Shown here piece by piece: positions 32,525 through 40,873 of a DNA stretch of 64,000 nt. The notes under the pieces were generated by a model, which saw nothing but the letters and a program-made list of their open reading frames with translations, was not told where the DNA came from and did not search any database. The stretch covers positions 62,001 through 126,000 of the forward strand of contig NZ_CAMCEC010000003.1 of assembly GCF_945873775.1 (NCBI RefSeq), in the 5' to 3' direction. How positions within the stretch are numbered: the first letter of the stretch is position 1; every line of letters begins with the position of its first letter. The DNA is from an uncultured Treponema sp. Its GTDB lineage: Bacteria; Spirochaetota; Spirochaetia; Treponematales; Treponemataceae. Position numbers and translations under genes: made by a program.

Positions 32525-33850
32525 ATGATCGTAATGAAATTTGGCGGAAGCTCAGTTGCAAACGCTGACCGCATTAAACATGTAGCCGAAATAATTCAGG
32601 CATATAAGGATGAACGTCCCGTTGTTGTTTTAAGCGCAATGGGAGACACAACAGATCATCTTCTTGAAGCTGCTGACATGGCAGTTAAGGGAACTGTTGA
32701 CATTGAAAAAATTGAAAAGCTTCATATTGAAACAGAACAAAAACTTGGTGTTTCTGTTCCAGAAATAAAAGAATTGCTTGCTGAATTGAAAACGCTTCTT
32801 ACTGGAATAAGCATGCTGCATGAACTTACAAAACGCACCAGAGATTATCTTGTGTCTTTTGGCGAACGTATGTCCGTGCGCATGATGTCAGCTTATCTTT
32901 GTTCTCTTGGAACTGAAGCGAAAGCATTTGATTCTTGGGACATTGGATTTGTGAGCGATTCAAATTATATGGCGGCTGAACTTCTGGATGAAGTCTGGCA
33001 AAATATTCCGAAGCATCTTGACGGATATAAAAATGGAACATCAGATGAAATTCCTATAGTAACTGGTTTCATTGCTAAAGATAAAAACGGAATCATAACA
33101 ACTCTGGGACGCGGCGGAAGCGACTTGAGCGCAACAATGATTGGCGCGGCAATGCGGGCAAAAGAAATTCAGACTTGGAAAGATGTTGACGGAATTATGA
33201 CAACAGATCCTCGCATTGTAAAAGAAGCCCGCCCTGTTGACGAAGTAACTTATGAAGAAGCTCAGGAACTTGCAATGTTCGGAAGCCAGGTTCTTCATCC
33301 GCGCAGCATGATTCCTTGCAGAAAAACAGGAACTCCTGTCCGCGTAAAAAACAGCTACAACATAAAAAGCCGCGGAACTCTTATTGTTGAAGAGCACACT
33401 GGAATTCGTCCTCTTGTTACAGCAATTACAAAAGTAAAAAATGTAACGCTCATAGATATTCAGTCTAGCCGTATGCTTGGGGCTGCCGGATTTCTTGCGC
33501 ATATTTTCAATCAGTTTTTAAAATGGAATATCAGCATTGACGTGATTGCGACTTCCGAAGTTTCTGTAAGCTTGACTGTAGATGGAAAAACAGATTTGGC
33601 AGGACTTATTGAAGATTTAAAGCGAGTTGCTGATGTCAACGTTAAAACAGGCAAGGCTATTGTTACAATAATTTGCGACGCTTCAAGATCCAGCGTGATT
33701 ATTGCAAAGGCATTTGACGGACTTTCAAAAGAAGGAATAAATGTTCAGATGATAAGCCAAGGAGCAAGCAAAGTTAACATAAGCATGCTTGTAGATACAG
33801 AGCAGGCAGATAAAACTGTTGAAGCAATTCATTCAGTTCTTTTTGCCTGA
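32525..33850 (+). CDS. lysC: Aspartate kinase
   Basis: A 441-residue monofunctional aspartokinase, phosphorylating aspartate as the first step to lysine (diaminopimelate), threonine and methionine. Kinase motifs: MKFGGSSV at the N-terminus, FGERMSVRMMSAYL, the nucleotide-binding TLGRGGSDLSATMIGAAM, and WKDVDGIMTTDPRIV. Two ACT regulatory domains follow (about 300-440), with SRMLGAAGFLAHIF and ISQGASKVNISMLV, so feedback control by an end product is expected. dapB follows 18 bases downstream, giving a small lysine/DAP unit. Confidence 0.95.
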   Translation: MIVMKFGGSSVANADRIKHVAEIIQAYKDERPVVVLSAMGDTTDHLLEAADMAVKGTVDIEKIEKLHIETEQKLGVSVPEIKELLAELKTLLTGISMLHELTKRTRDYLVSFGERMSVRMMSAYLCSLGTEAKAFDSWDIGFVSDSNYMAAELLDEVWQNIPKHLDGYKNGTSDEIPIVTGFIAKDKNGIITTLGRGGSDLSATMIGAAMRAKEIQTWKDVDGIMTTDPRIVKEARPVDEVTYEEAQELAMFGSQVLHPRSMIPCRKTGTPVRVKNSYNIKSRGTLIVEEHTGIRPLVTAITKVKNVTLIDIQSSRMLGAAGFLAHIFNQFLKWNISIDVIATSEVSVSLTVDGKTDLAGLIEDLKRVADVNVKTGKAIVTIICDASRSSVIIAKAFDGLSKEGINVQMISQGASKVNISMLVDTEQADKTVEAIHSVLFA

Positions 33851-33868
33851 TTTTTGGGAGGATTAATA

Positions 33869-34660
33869 ATGAAAATTGCATTGGTTGGATATGGAAAAAT
33901 GGGACACATGCTTGAGCAGTCCGCATTGTCGCTTGGACATTCAGTTGTGTCTACAATCGATGTTTTTGCGCCAGATGCCAAAGTGAAAATTTCCGCAGGG
34001 GACAGCAAGGCTCTTGCAGATGCAGTTGACTCTAGCGGCGCAGATGGAATAATTGAATTTACTCATCCGTCTTCTGTTCTTGAAAATATAAAGACGCTTC
34101 TTCCTTTGAAAATTCCTATGGTGGTTGGAACTACAGGCTGGAATGACAAAAAAGATGAAGTTGCTTCTCTTGCTGCAAAGTGCGGCGGAACAATTATGAC
34201 AAGTGCGAATTTTTCCATTGGCGTTAATATTCTTTATAAAATTGTAGAAGATGCCGCTCGTCTTGCAAATAAATTTTCTGAGTATGACGCTGCGATTTGG
34301 GAAATGCATCACAATCAAAAAGCTGATAGTCCTTCTGGAACTGCGCTTGAAATTGCAAATCATTTGCTTTCTGAATTCAAAAGAAAAAATTCAATTGTAA
34401 CAAATGAGTTCAAGGAAAAGCCTTTGCCGAGCCAGCTTCATGTTTCTTCTACGAGATGCGGTTCAGTGCCGGGAACACATAAAGTTTTCTTTGACTGCGA
34501 AGCTGATACAATTGAAATTACGCACACAGCAAGAAGCCGCAAGGGATTTGCAAACGGAGCAGTTCACGCTTTGGAAAATCTTTCTTCCATGTTGAAAGAA
34601 GGCAGACTAAAGCCCGGCGCATTATACGGCATGAATGATGTTTTTCCTGAATTGTTTTAA
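33869..34660 (+). CDS. dapB: 4-hydroxy-tetrahydrodipicolinate reductase
   Basis: A 263-residue DapB, reducing hydroxytetrahydrodipicolinate in DAP/lysine synthesis. The Rossmann motif is VGYGKMGHML; VVGTTGWNDKK lies at the nucleotide site; the substrate signature WEMHHNQKADSPSGTA contains the catalytic His-His and Lys; TARSRKGFANGAVHALE is the C-terminal signature. The start is the ATG at 33869 with GGGAGGA eight bases upstream; a TTG 15 bases earlier is not supported. Paired with lysC. Confidence 0.96.
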   Translation: MKIALVGYGKMGHMLEQSALSLGHSVVSTIDVFAPDAKVKISAGDSKALADAVDSSGADGIIEFTHPSSVLENIKTLLPLKIPMVVGTTGWNDKKDEVASLAAKCGGTIMTSANFSIGVNILYKIVEDAARLANKFSEYDAAIWEMHHNQKADSPSGTALEIANHLLSEFKRKNSIVTNEFKEKPLPSQLHVSSTRCGSVPGTHKVFFDCEADTIEITHTARSRKGFANGAVHALENLSSMLKEGRLKPGALYGMNDVFPELF

Positions 34661-34707
34661 AACTTTAAGGTAATTTTTTTTCATAAATCAGCCGATAAAC
34701 TAACGGT

Positions 34708-35580
34708 ATGATTATGACTAAAAAATTTGAATATAGAAAAAATATTTTGTTTCTTTCAATTCTTTTTTTGACTGTCTGTTTTTCTTTTGCAGAAACTCAT
34801 ACAGTCGAAAAGGGAGAAACTTATTATTCAATCAGCCGCAAATATGGAATTTCTGTGGATCAGCTTTGCGCTGTAAATAATCTTACAGTAAACGATGTTT
34901 TAAAAGTTGGACAGAAACTTTCAATTCCAGAAAAAAACACTGAAAAAAATTCTTTGCCTTCAGTTTCATCTTCGAAAAATCCATCTAATGCAGAAAGAAA
35001 ATTTGACACATACACAGTTCAAAAAGGCGATACTTTTTATAGAATTGCAAAAGTGAATGGAATTTCTGTTGAAGAACTCAAGTCCTTGAATAATCTTGAT
35101 TCCGATACAGTTTTAAAAGCCGGACAGCGTCTGAAAATTCCTGTTACAATTGTTGATACTTCGGCATCTCTTCCTAGCTTGCCTTCAAGTGATCCTCGCA
35201 AATATTCAGAGAAAAAAGGCGATTCAAGTTTGACTTGGCCTGTAAAAAATCCGACTGTAACTTACATGAACGGAAAAGTCAGCGGCGTTCAGCTTAGCGC
35301 GCAGAAAAATGAAAGCGTAACTGCAATCCGCGCGGGAACGGTTATGTATGTTGGAAACTACAGAGGCTACGGGCAAGTTGTTTTTGTTCAGGCGAAAACT
35401 GGGCACATTTATGTTTATTCAGGGCTCGGCTCTATAAAAGTCCGCAAAGGCGATTATGTTGTGTTTGGCGATTCTTTGGGAACAGCGGGAACAGACAGCA
35501 TAAAAGGCACAACGCAGATTTGCCTTATGGTTTTTCAAAAGTCAAATCCTATTGATCCTGCAAAGGCTCCAAGAGGCTAG
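34708..35580 (+). CDS. Exported LysM-LysM-LytM protein with degenerate M23 domain
   Basis: A 290-residue exported protein. A signal peptide or anchor spans about 14-30 (NILFLSILFLTVCFSFA). Two LysM domains bind peptidoglycan (HTVEKGETYYSISRKYGISV at 31-50 and the second starting YTVQKGDTFYRIAKVNGISV near 103). The C-terminal 100 residues follow the M23/LytM fold: VTAIRAGTVMYVGNYRGYGQVVFVQ and VRKGDYVVFGDSLGTAG. The metal ligands of active M23 enzymes (HxxxD, and HxH in YxHLS and LHFE) are replaced (YVYSGLG, ICLMVFQ), so it should be catalytically dead and act, like EnvC or NlpD, as a regulator of amidases or cell separation (inference). Confidence 0.85.
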   Translation: MIMTKKFEYRKNILFLSILFLTVCFSFAETHTVEKGETYYSISRKYGISVDQLCAVNNLTVNDVLKVGQKLSIPEKNTEKNSLPSVSSSKNPSNAERKFDTYTVQKGDTFYRIAKVNGISVEELKSLNNLDSDTVLKAGQRLKIPVTIVDTSASLPSLPSSDPRKYSEKKGDSSLTWPVKNPTVTYMNGKVSGVQLSAQKNESVTAIRAGTVMYVGNYRGYGQVVFVQAKTGHIYVYSGLGSIKVRKGDYVVFGDSLGTAGTDSIKGTTQICLMVFQKSNPIDPAKAPRG

Positions 35581-35602
35581 CTTTATTCGCCTGCCTCTTT
35601 TT
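35571..35602 (+). terminator. Terminator overlapping the stop of the LysM/LytM gene
   Basis: AAGAGGC (35571-35577) pairs with GCCTCTT (35593-35599), 15-base loop, followed by T. The 5' arm is in the last codons. Confidence 0.55.
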
Positions 35603-35612
35603 AAAACTAAAA

Positions 35613-36968
35613 CTATAGCTTGTCGAGCATTGTCTTTTTTATTCTGTGCATAAAAAATGCAGAAAGGCTGATTGCAAAAATTTCAGCAACAAGAAAGCAG
35701 AACCAGACGTTTTCAAGTTTTCCAGTGCGCGAAAGAAAATACGCCACAGGAAGCAAAACAACTATCTGTCTTACAAAAGAAACAGTCATGCTTAAAAAAG
35801 ATTTTCCTAAAGCTTGAAAAGTTGATCCAAATGTAATTGCGATTGCCGCTCCAATAAAACTTGGCGCGATAATTCTCATTGCCGTGCATCCGATTCCAAG
35901 CATGTGTTCGCTTGCCTTGAAAAGCATTAAAAGTTCCGCTGGAAAAAGTTCAAAAATTACAATGCCGAATATCATAATTGAAACTGCAATTAAAATTGTT
36001 GACTTTACAGTTTTCTTGATCCGCTCTGCGTTTCCTGCTCCGTAGTTGTATGAAACAATCGGAACCATTCCAGTTGTAAGTCCGAATACTGGCATAAAGA
36101 TAAAGCTATTCAGTTTAAAATAAACTCCATAGACTGCGATTGCTGTTGCGGAAAAAGTTCCAAGAATTAAATTCATTCCGTAAGTTGTAACAGAATTTAT
36201 AGACTGAAGAAGAATTGAAGGAATTCCGATTTTATAAATCTGGCCGATTATCAGAGAGTTCGGTTTGAATCCTTTTAGTTTAAAATGTATGTCAGGATTT
36301 TTTTTCAGATTGAAATAAAGCGAAACTGCCGCAGAAAAAATTTGCCCGATGACTGTTGCCCATGCCGCGCCTGCCATTCCCATTTTAGGAAAAGGACCGA
36401 TTCCAAAAATCATAAGAGGGTCAAGAATTATATTTGTGATTGCTCCAACAAGCTGTGTTATCATCGTGTAAAATGTTCTTCCTGTTGCCTGCAAAAGTCT
36501 GTCCGACATTGTTGAAACAAAAAGCGCGAACGATGCCATTGTTATTATTTTTAAATATTCGCTTCCGAATTGAATAATCTGTCCATCGCTAGTCTGTGTT
36601 TTTAAATAAGGCTTTGTAAAAAGAAATCCAAGAATAAAAAAAACAATAAAACTACAAACTGAAAGGAAGAGTCCGTTCATGGCGATTTTGTTTACGGCAT
36701 CGCTGTCTTTTTGTCCAAGCTTCATTGCTAGAAGCGCATTTACACCGATTGCTGTTCCTATTGAAACTGCAATCATCAGTGTTTGAACAGGAAATGCAAG
36801 CGATATGGCAGTCAGCGCATTTTCATTTATCTGCGCAACAAAAATGCTGTCAACGATATTGTAGCACGCCATTACCAGCATTGAAAGCATAATTGGCAAT
36901 GACATATTTAAAAGAAGTTTTGTTACAGGCATTACGCCCATTTTGTTTTCTCTGATATTTTCTGACAT
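35613..36968 (-). CDS. MATE-family efflux transporter (first copy)
   Basis: A 451-residue MATE transporter with about 12 membrane helices, exporting cationic compounds with sodium or protons. Family features: LLLNMSLPIMLSMLVMACYNIVDSIFVA at the N-terminus, FPVQTLMIAVSIGTAIGVNALLA, DRLLQATGRTFYTMITQLVGAITNIILDPLMIFG (placed here only), GMVPIVSYNYGAGN and FQALGKSFLSM. It belongs to the NorM/DinF-like bacterial group. The upstream promoter TTGATA-N17-TAACAT ends six bases before the ATG, with no Shine-Dalgarno. It is only distantly similar to the second MATE gene at 40874. Confidence 0.92.
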   Translation of the reverse strand: MSENIRENKMGVMPVTKLLLNMSLPIMLSMLVMACYNIVDSIFVAQINENALTAISLAFPVQTLMIAVSIGTAIGVNALLAMKLGQKDSDAVNKIAMNGLFLSVCSFIVFFILGFLFTKPYLKTQTSDGQIIQFGSEYLKIITMASFALFVSTMSDRLLQATGRTFYTMITQLVGAITNIILDPLMIFGIGPFPKMGMAGAAWATVIGQIFSAAVSLYFNLKKNPDIHFKLKGFKPNSLIIGQIYKIGIPSILLQSINSVTTYGMNLILGTFSATAIAVYGVYFKLNSFIFMPVFGLTTGMVPIVSYNYGAGNAERIKKTVKSTILIAVSIMIFGIVIFELFPAELLMLFKASEHMLGIGCTAMRIIAPSFIGAAIAITFGSTFQALGKSFLSMTVSFVRQIVVLLPVAYFLSRTGKLENVWFCFLVAEIFAISLSAFFMHRIKKTMLDKL

Positions 36969-36974
36969 TCGCCA

Positions 36975-37003
36975 ATGTTATATTAAATTGTTTTTTTTAT
37001 CAA
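36975..37003 (-). promoter_or_regulatory. Promoter of the first MATE gene, leaderless spacing
   Basis: Minus strand: TTGATA (36998-37003), 17-bp spacer, TAACAT (36975-36980), then TGGCGA and the ATG at 36968. Confidence 0.55.
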
Positions 37004-37017
37004 TTAGTATTTTTGCT

Positions 37018-37668
37018 TTAGAACAATTCTGCCTGAATCGGATTTCTTTTGATTTTGTTCATTGAAAAATTTTTTTGCCTGTCCATTGTGTCGCTTATTA
37101 TCCGCTTGAAAATTTCCATGCACAGCCTTGCATCGTCGTTTGCGCGGTGAGCGGCTTTTGCTTCTATTCCGAATCTTTTTGCTAGGCTTTGAAGTTTGTA
37201 CTGGCCTTTTTCCTGTTCCTTTATGAAATCAGGATACGCCCATCTTGAGGCATTCAATGTGTCTATGCAGACGTTTGGAAGTTCTGGATGATTAAATCTT
37301 TTTAGCTCTGAATTTACAAAGCCCAAGTCAAACTGCGCGTTGTGCGCTACAAGAACTGTTTCTTTTCCACCTAAAAAATTTAAAAACTGCGGGACGGCTT
37401 CTTTTGCGTCTGGACAGCATGAAATCATTTCGTCTGTAATGTGTGTAAGGTCTTTTATGAACTGAGGAAGTTCTATTGGCGGCTTTATTAAAATATCAAA
37501 CGGTTCTCCGATAAGTCCGTCGCAGTTGAATTTTACAGCGCCGATTTCTATTATGAATTCTTTTTCAGCTTTTAATCCTGTGGTCTCTGTGTCAAATGCT
37601 ACAAAAGTTTTTCCTGAATAAAATTCTTTTGCGAGATTTCTAAAACTGTTGAAGATTTTAAATGCCAT
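37018..37668 (-). CDS. DEDDh 3'-5' exonuclease (DNA polymerase III epsilon-like)
   Basis: A 216-residue DnaQ-like exonuclease. The DEDDh motifs are complete: FVAFDTETTG (ExoI, Asp and Glu), VAHNAQFDLGF (ExoII) and AAHRANDDARLC (ExoIII with His and Asp). The rest matches PolC/epsilon-type domains, and the C-terminus IQAELF resembles a beta-clamp binding motif (QxxLF), which would tether it to the replication sliding clamp. A stand-alone proofreader or repair exonuclease is likely. It follows the pgm terminator; no separate promoter or good Shine-Dalgarno is visible. Confidence 0.88.
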   Translation of the reverse strand: MAFKIFNSFRNLAKEFYSGKTFVAFDTETTGLKAEKEFIIEIGAVKFNCDGLIGEPFDILIKPPIELPQFIKDLTHITDEMISCCPDAKEAVPQFLNFLGGKETVLVAHNAQFDLGFVNSELKRFNHPELPNVCIDTLNASRWAYPDFIKEQEKGQYKLQSLAKRFGIEAKAAHRANDDARLCMEIFKRIISDTMDRQKNFSMNKIKRNPIQAELF

Positions 37669-37674
37669 AAGTTG

Positions 37675-37710
37675 AAAAAAAACGGCATCCGCAAAATCAT
37701 TACGGATACC
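37675..37710 (-). terminator. Terminator after the phosphosugar mutase gene (minus strand)
   Basis: Minus strand: GGTATCCG (37703-37710) pairs with CGGATGCC (37684-37691) with one wobble, followed by G and eight T. Confidence 0.8.
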
Positions 37711-37729
37711 ATTGTTGTTTTTTTTAGAT

Positions 37730-39511
37730 TCAGCCTGCTGCGTTAAGAACTGCGTTTATTTCTTCTGAAATATCTGAGCAGAGTTTGTCGGCGGCTTTCT
37801 TTGCTTCTTCCAAGGCTTCGTCTGTTTTTGCAGAAACAGGAACTGTGCTGTTTATGTAGAACTTAATCTTTGGTTCTGTTCCGCTTGGACGCGCGCTTAC
37901 AATTGTTCCGCCTTCAAGAACGAACTGAAGAACATTGCTCTTTGGCCACGGAAGACTTTCTTTTACAGACGGATTTGCTGGATCAAAAGCAACCTGCTGC
38001 TGGATGTCGCGGATTTTTACAACTTTCTTTCCGCCAAGAGAAGTAAGTCCTTCTGTGCGGAGCTTTGTCATGATTCCGCCCATGATTTTTGGACCTTGTA
38101 CTCCAGGGAAGTATTTGCTGATTGCGCGGTCTTCAAAAAGTCCGTATTCCTTGTACATATCGTTCAAATGTTCAAGAAGCGATTTTCCTTTGCTTGCCCA
38201 GTAAAGAGTCATTTCTGCGCACATTGCGGCAGCCGAAATTCCGTCCTTGTCGCGTACTTCTGTTTCTACAAGATAACCGTAGCTTTCTTCAAGTCCGAAT
38301 ACGTAGTTTCCGCTTCCGTCTTTTTCCATCTGGCCTTCATCATAAGCAATCCACTTGAAGCCTGTAAGACATTCTTTTACAACTACGTTGTATTTTTTTG
38401 CAATTGAATCAACGAAAGGTGAAGTTACGATTGAACGGATAAGAACTGGTTTTTCCGGCATCTTGTTGAATTCTTTTTTTGAAAGAAGAACATAGTCTGC
38501 AAGAAGCGCGCCCATCTGGTTTCCTGAAACAAGAACGTATTTTCCGTTTTTGTCTGGGAATGCAGTTCCGAATCTGTCTGCGTCCGGGTCTGTTGCCATT
38601 ACAACATCAGCTTTTTCTTTTTCTGCAAGTTCAACTGCCATTTTAAGTGCTGGAGCTTCTTCTGGGTTTGGCTTTTCTACTGTCGGGAAGTCGCCGTTTC
38701 CTTCACGCTGTTCTGGAACTGTGATTACATTCAGTCCAAGGTCTCCAAGAACTTTTTCAACGTGCATTGCGCCTGTTCCGTGGAGCGGAGTGTATACAAC
38801 TTTTACGCTGCTTGCTTTTTCTTTTATAAGCTCAGGACGATAGAGGTTTGACTTTATCATTGCCTGGAATTTGTCATCAATTTCCTTGTCTATTAAAACA
38901 ATTTTTCCTGACTTTACAGCTTCGTCTTTTTCGATAAGCTTTACTTCTTTTACTGCGTTGACTTCATCGATAATTCCCTTGTCATGTGGTTCAACAACCT
39001 GCGCGCCGTCGTCCCAGTAAGCTTTGTAGCCGTTGTACTGTGGTGGATTGTGGCTTGCAGTTACAACAACGCCAGTTTTGCATCCAAGAATTCTGATTGC
39101 ATAAGAAAGTTCTGGAGTAGGGCGAAGCGAAGTGAAAAGGTATGCTTTGATTCCGTTCGCTGCAAAAACTCTTGCGGTGATGTCAGAAAATTTATCGTGG
39201 TTGTGGCGGCTGTCATAAGCAACACATGCGCTCAATGTGCCGTTTTTTGCTTCTTCTGGAAATGCCTTGATTAAATAGTTTGCAAGACCTTGAGTTGCTT
39301 TTGAAATGTTGAGTGTGTTCATGCGGTTTGTTCCGCCGCCCATTACGCCGCGAAGTCCGCCTGTTCCAAATTCAAGGCTCTGATAGAAACGGTCTTCCAG
39401 TTCAGCCATGTCTTTTTTTGCAACTAAATCTTCAACTTCCTTGCGGAAAGAATCGTCTTTTTCTTCTGCAATATATTTTGCAGCTCTTTCAAGTATTTCT
39501 TTCTCTTCCAT
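37730..39511 (-). CDS. Phosphoglucomutase/phosphomannomutase family enzyme
   Basis: A 593-residue alpha-D-phosphohexomutase, interconverting hexose 1- and 6-phosphates. The four active-site loops are visible: the phosphoserine loop VVVTASHNPPQYNGYKAY, the metal loop ATDPDADRFG, the sugar loop GLEESYGYLV, and the phosphate loop ARPSGTEPKIKFYI. GTGGLRGVMGGGTNRMN near residue 50 is typical of the long PGM/PMM (phosphopentomutase-like) subgroup of about 570-600 residues. Codon choice is somewhat richer in optimal codons than neighbours, fitting a central glycolytic or glycogen role. SD AAGGAAG is present. Confidence 0.94.
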   Translation of the reverse strand: MEEKEILERAAKYIAEEKDDSFRKEVEDLVAKKDMAELEDRFYQSLEFGTGGLRGVMGGGTNRMNTLNISKATQGLANYLIKAFPEEAKNGTLSACVAYDSRHNHDKFSDITARVFAANGIKAYLFTSLRPTPELSYAIRILGCKTGVVVTASHNPPQYNGYKAYWDDGAQVVEPHDKGIIDEVNAVKEVKLIEKDEAVKSGKIVLIDKEIDDKFQAMIKSNLYRPELIKEKASSVKVVYTPLHGTGAMHVEKVLGDLGLNVITVPEQREGNGDFPTVEKPNPEEAPALKMAVELAEKEKADVVMATDPDADRFGTAFPDKNGKYVLVSGNQMGALLADYVLLSKKEFNKMPEKPVLIRSIVTSPFVDSIAKKYNVVVKECLTGFKWIAYDEGQMEKDGSGNYVFGLEESYGYLVETEVRDKDGISAAAMCAEMTLYWASKGKSLLEHLNDMYKEYGLFEDRAISKYFPGVQGPKIMGGIMTKLRTEGLTSLGGKKVVKIRDIQQQVAFDPANPSVKESLPWPKSNVLQFVLEGGTIVSARPSGTEPKIKFYINSTVPVSAKTDEALEEAKKAADKLCSDISEEINAVLNAAG

Positions 39512-39570
39512 AATATCTGCTTCCTTTTATTGAAAAATTAACTAAGTCTAACATAGTTGATTTTTTTTTT

Positions 39571-40770
39571 CTATAGCTCTGATTCTTTGCTCAAAAGTTT
39601 TTCAAGTGTTTGGGAACATCCAAGCTCTTTAAACAAACTTTTCATTCTGATTTTTGCTTCCTGGCTTTTTAAATTGCCTGACTGTTTTTTTACAGCGCGG
39701 ATTAAAATGTTTTTTGGAGTGTGGCTCATGTCGATGAATTCCAAAAGCTGAACTGTGTATCCGCATTGCTCAAGAAGTTCTGCACGGATTGCATCAGTTG
39801 CAATTGCTGCAAGCCGTTCACGTAAAATTCCAAATCTTTCAATTGAAGCGAACGGACTTTCTGATTTGATTTTTTGTTTTTCGAGCTGGCTGTTTATTTC
39901 GTGTTGGCAGCAAGGAACTGAAAGAATTGCTTTTGCATTATGTTTAACCGCATAGTCGAGCGCGAAGTCTGTTGCTGTGTCGCAGGCGTGAAGTGTAATT
40001 ATGATGTCTGGAGTTTTTTCAGATGAATAGTCTGCAATGTTTCCCACTTTGAATTCAAGATTTTTGCATCCAAGTTTTTTTGCAAGCGAATCGCAGTTTT
40101 TTATTACGTCTTCTTTTAAATCAAGTCCTGTTATGCAGACAGGAATTTTTTTCAGTTCAGTCAAAAAATAATAAACTGCAAAAGTTAAATAAGATTTTCC
40201 TGAGCCGAAGTCAACAATTCTTAGCGGATTTCCCTGACTGTAAGAAGCTCCATTTAGATTTTCAATGTTTTCAATTATGTCGTTTATAAATTCGAGGAAT
40301 CTGTTTATTTGCCGGAATTTGTCATATTTTTGCGCGACAACTTTTCCGTCTTTTGTCATAACTCCAAGTTCAACTAAAAACGGAACTGGAATTCCTTCTT
40401 GCAAAATATAATTTTTTATTCGGTTGAAATTATTTGAAAACTTTTGTTCCGCTGAAAAATTTTTTGCTGCTTTTCTGAAAACTTTTATTTCGCCTTTTTT
40501 ATTTGCCATTGTTGTAATTTCTTCTGTATCCGTTTTTACAATGCAATTTTTAAAAGCTGTTCCTGCGTGCTTTTCAATAAATTCCCGCGCTTGCTCTGCA
40601 GTGAAACTTTTTTGAAACGCCTGCTTTTCTGTAAAAAATTCAGGTTGAAATTCATTTTGCTTTTTTGCGGAAGGAGATGGGTTTTTCCAGATCCGGATTT
40701 TTATATAAGGCTTGCCAAAAATTTCCGGGCAAGTTTTTGATGGCTTTGAAAATACTGCGCTTAAAATCAT
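39571..40770 (-). CDS. SAM-dependent methyltransferase (METTL25/GSTCD-like)
   Basis: A 399-residue protein with an N-terminal region of unknown fold (1-165) and a class I methyltransferase domain. Motif I is IVDFGSGKSYLTFAVYYFL, the acidic residue of motif II is in ITGLDLKEDVI, motif IV is IIITLHACDTATDFAL, and SVPCCQHEI follows. The combination GSGKSYLTFA with THAxDTATDxA and PCCQHE is typical of a family found in bacteria and eukaryotes whose substrate is unknown. It is not in an operon with pgm (59-base gap). An extended -10 (TGC-TAATAT) ends six bases before the ATG. Confidence 0.82.
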   Translation of the reverse strand: MILSAVFSKPSKTCPEIFGKPYIKIRIWKNPSPSAKKQNEFQPEFFTEKQAFQKSFTAEQAREFIEKHAGTAFKNCIVKTDTEEITTMANKKGEIKVFRKAAKNFSAEQKFSNNFNRIKNYILQEGIPVPFLVELGVMTKDGKVVAQKYDKFRQINRFLEFINDIIENIENLNGASYSQGNPLRIVDFGSGKSYLTFAVYYFLTELKKIPVCITGLDLKEDVIKNCDSLAKKLGCKNLEFKVGNIADYSSEKTPDIIITLHACDTATDFALDYAVKHNAKAILSVPCCQHEINSQLEKQKIKSESPFASIERFGILRERLAAIATDAIRAELLEQCGYTVQLLEFIDMSHTPKNILIRAVKKQSGNLKSQEAKIRMKSLFKELGCSQTLEKLLSKESEL

Positions 40771-40776
40771 ATTTTT

Positions 40777-40785
40777 ATATTAGCA
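40777..40785 (-). promoter_or_regulatory. Extended -10 promoter of the methyltransferase gene, leaderless spacing
   Basis: Minus strand: TGC-TAATAT, then AAAAAT, then the ATG at 40770. No Shine-Dalgarno. Confidence 0.55.
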
Positions 40786-40873
40786 CAAACATTTGTTTTT
40801 GAGGATAGCGCATTTTTTATGACCTTTACATTTTTATTATAAATGATATATTTCTACAGAAAGGGTTACAAAG

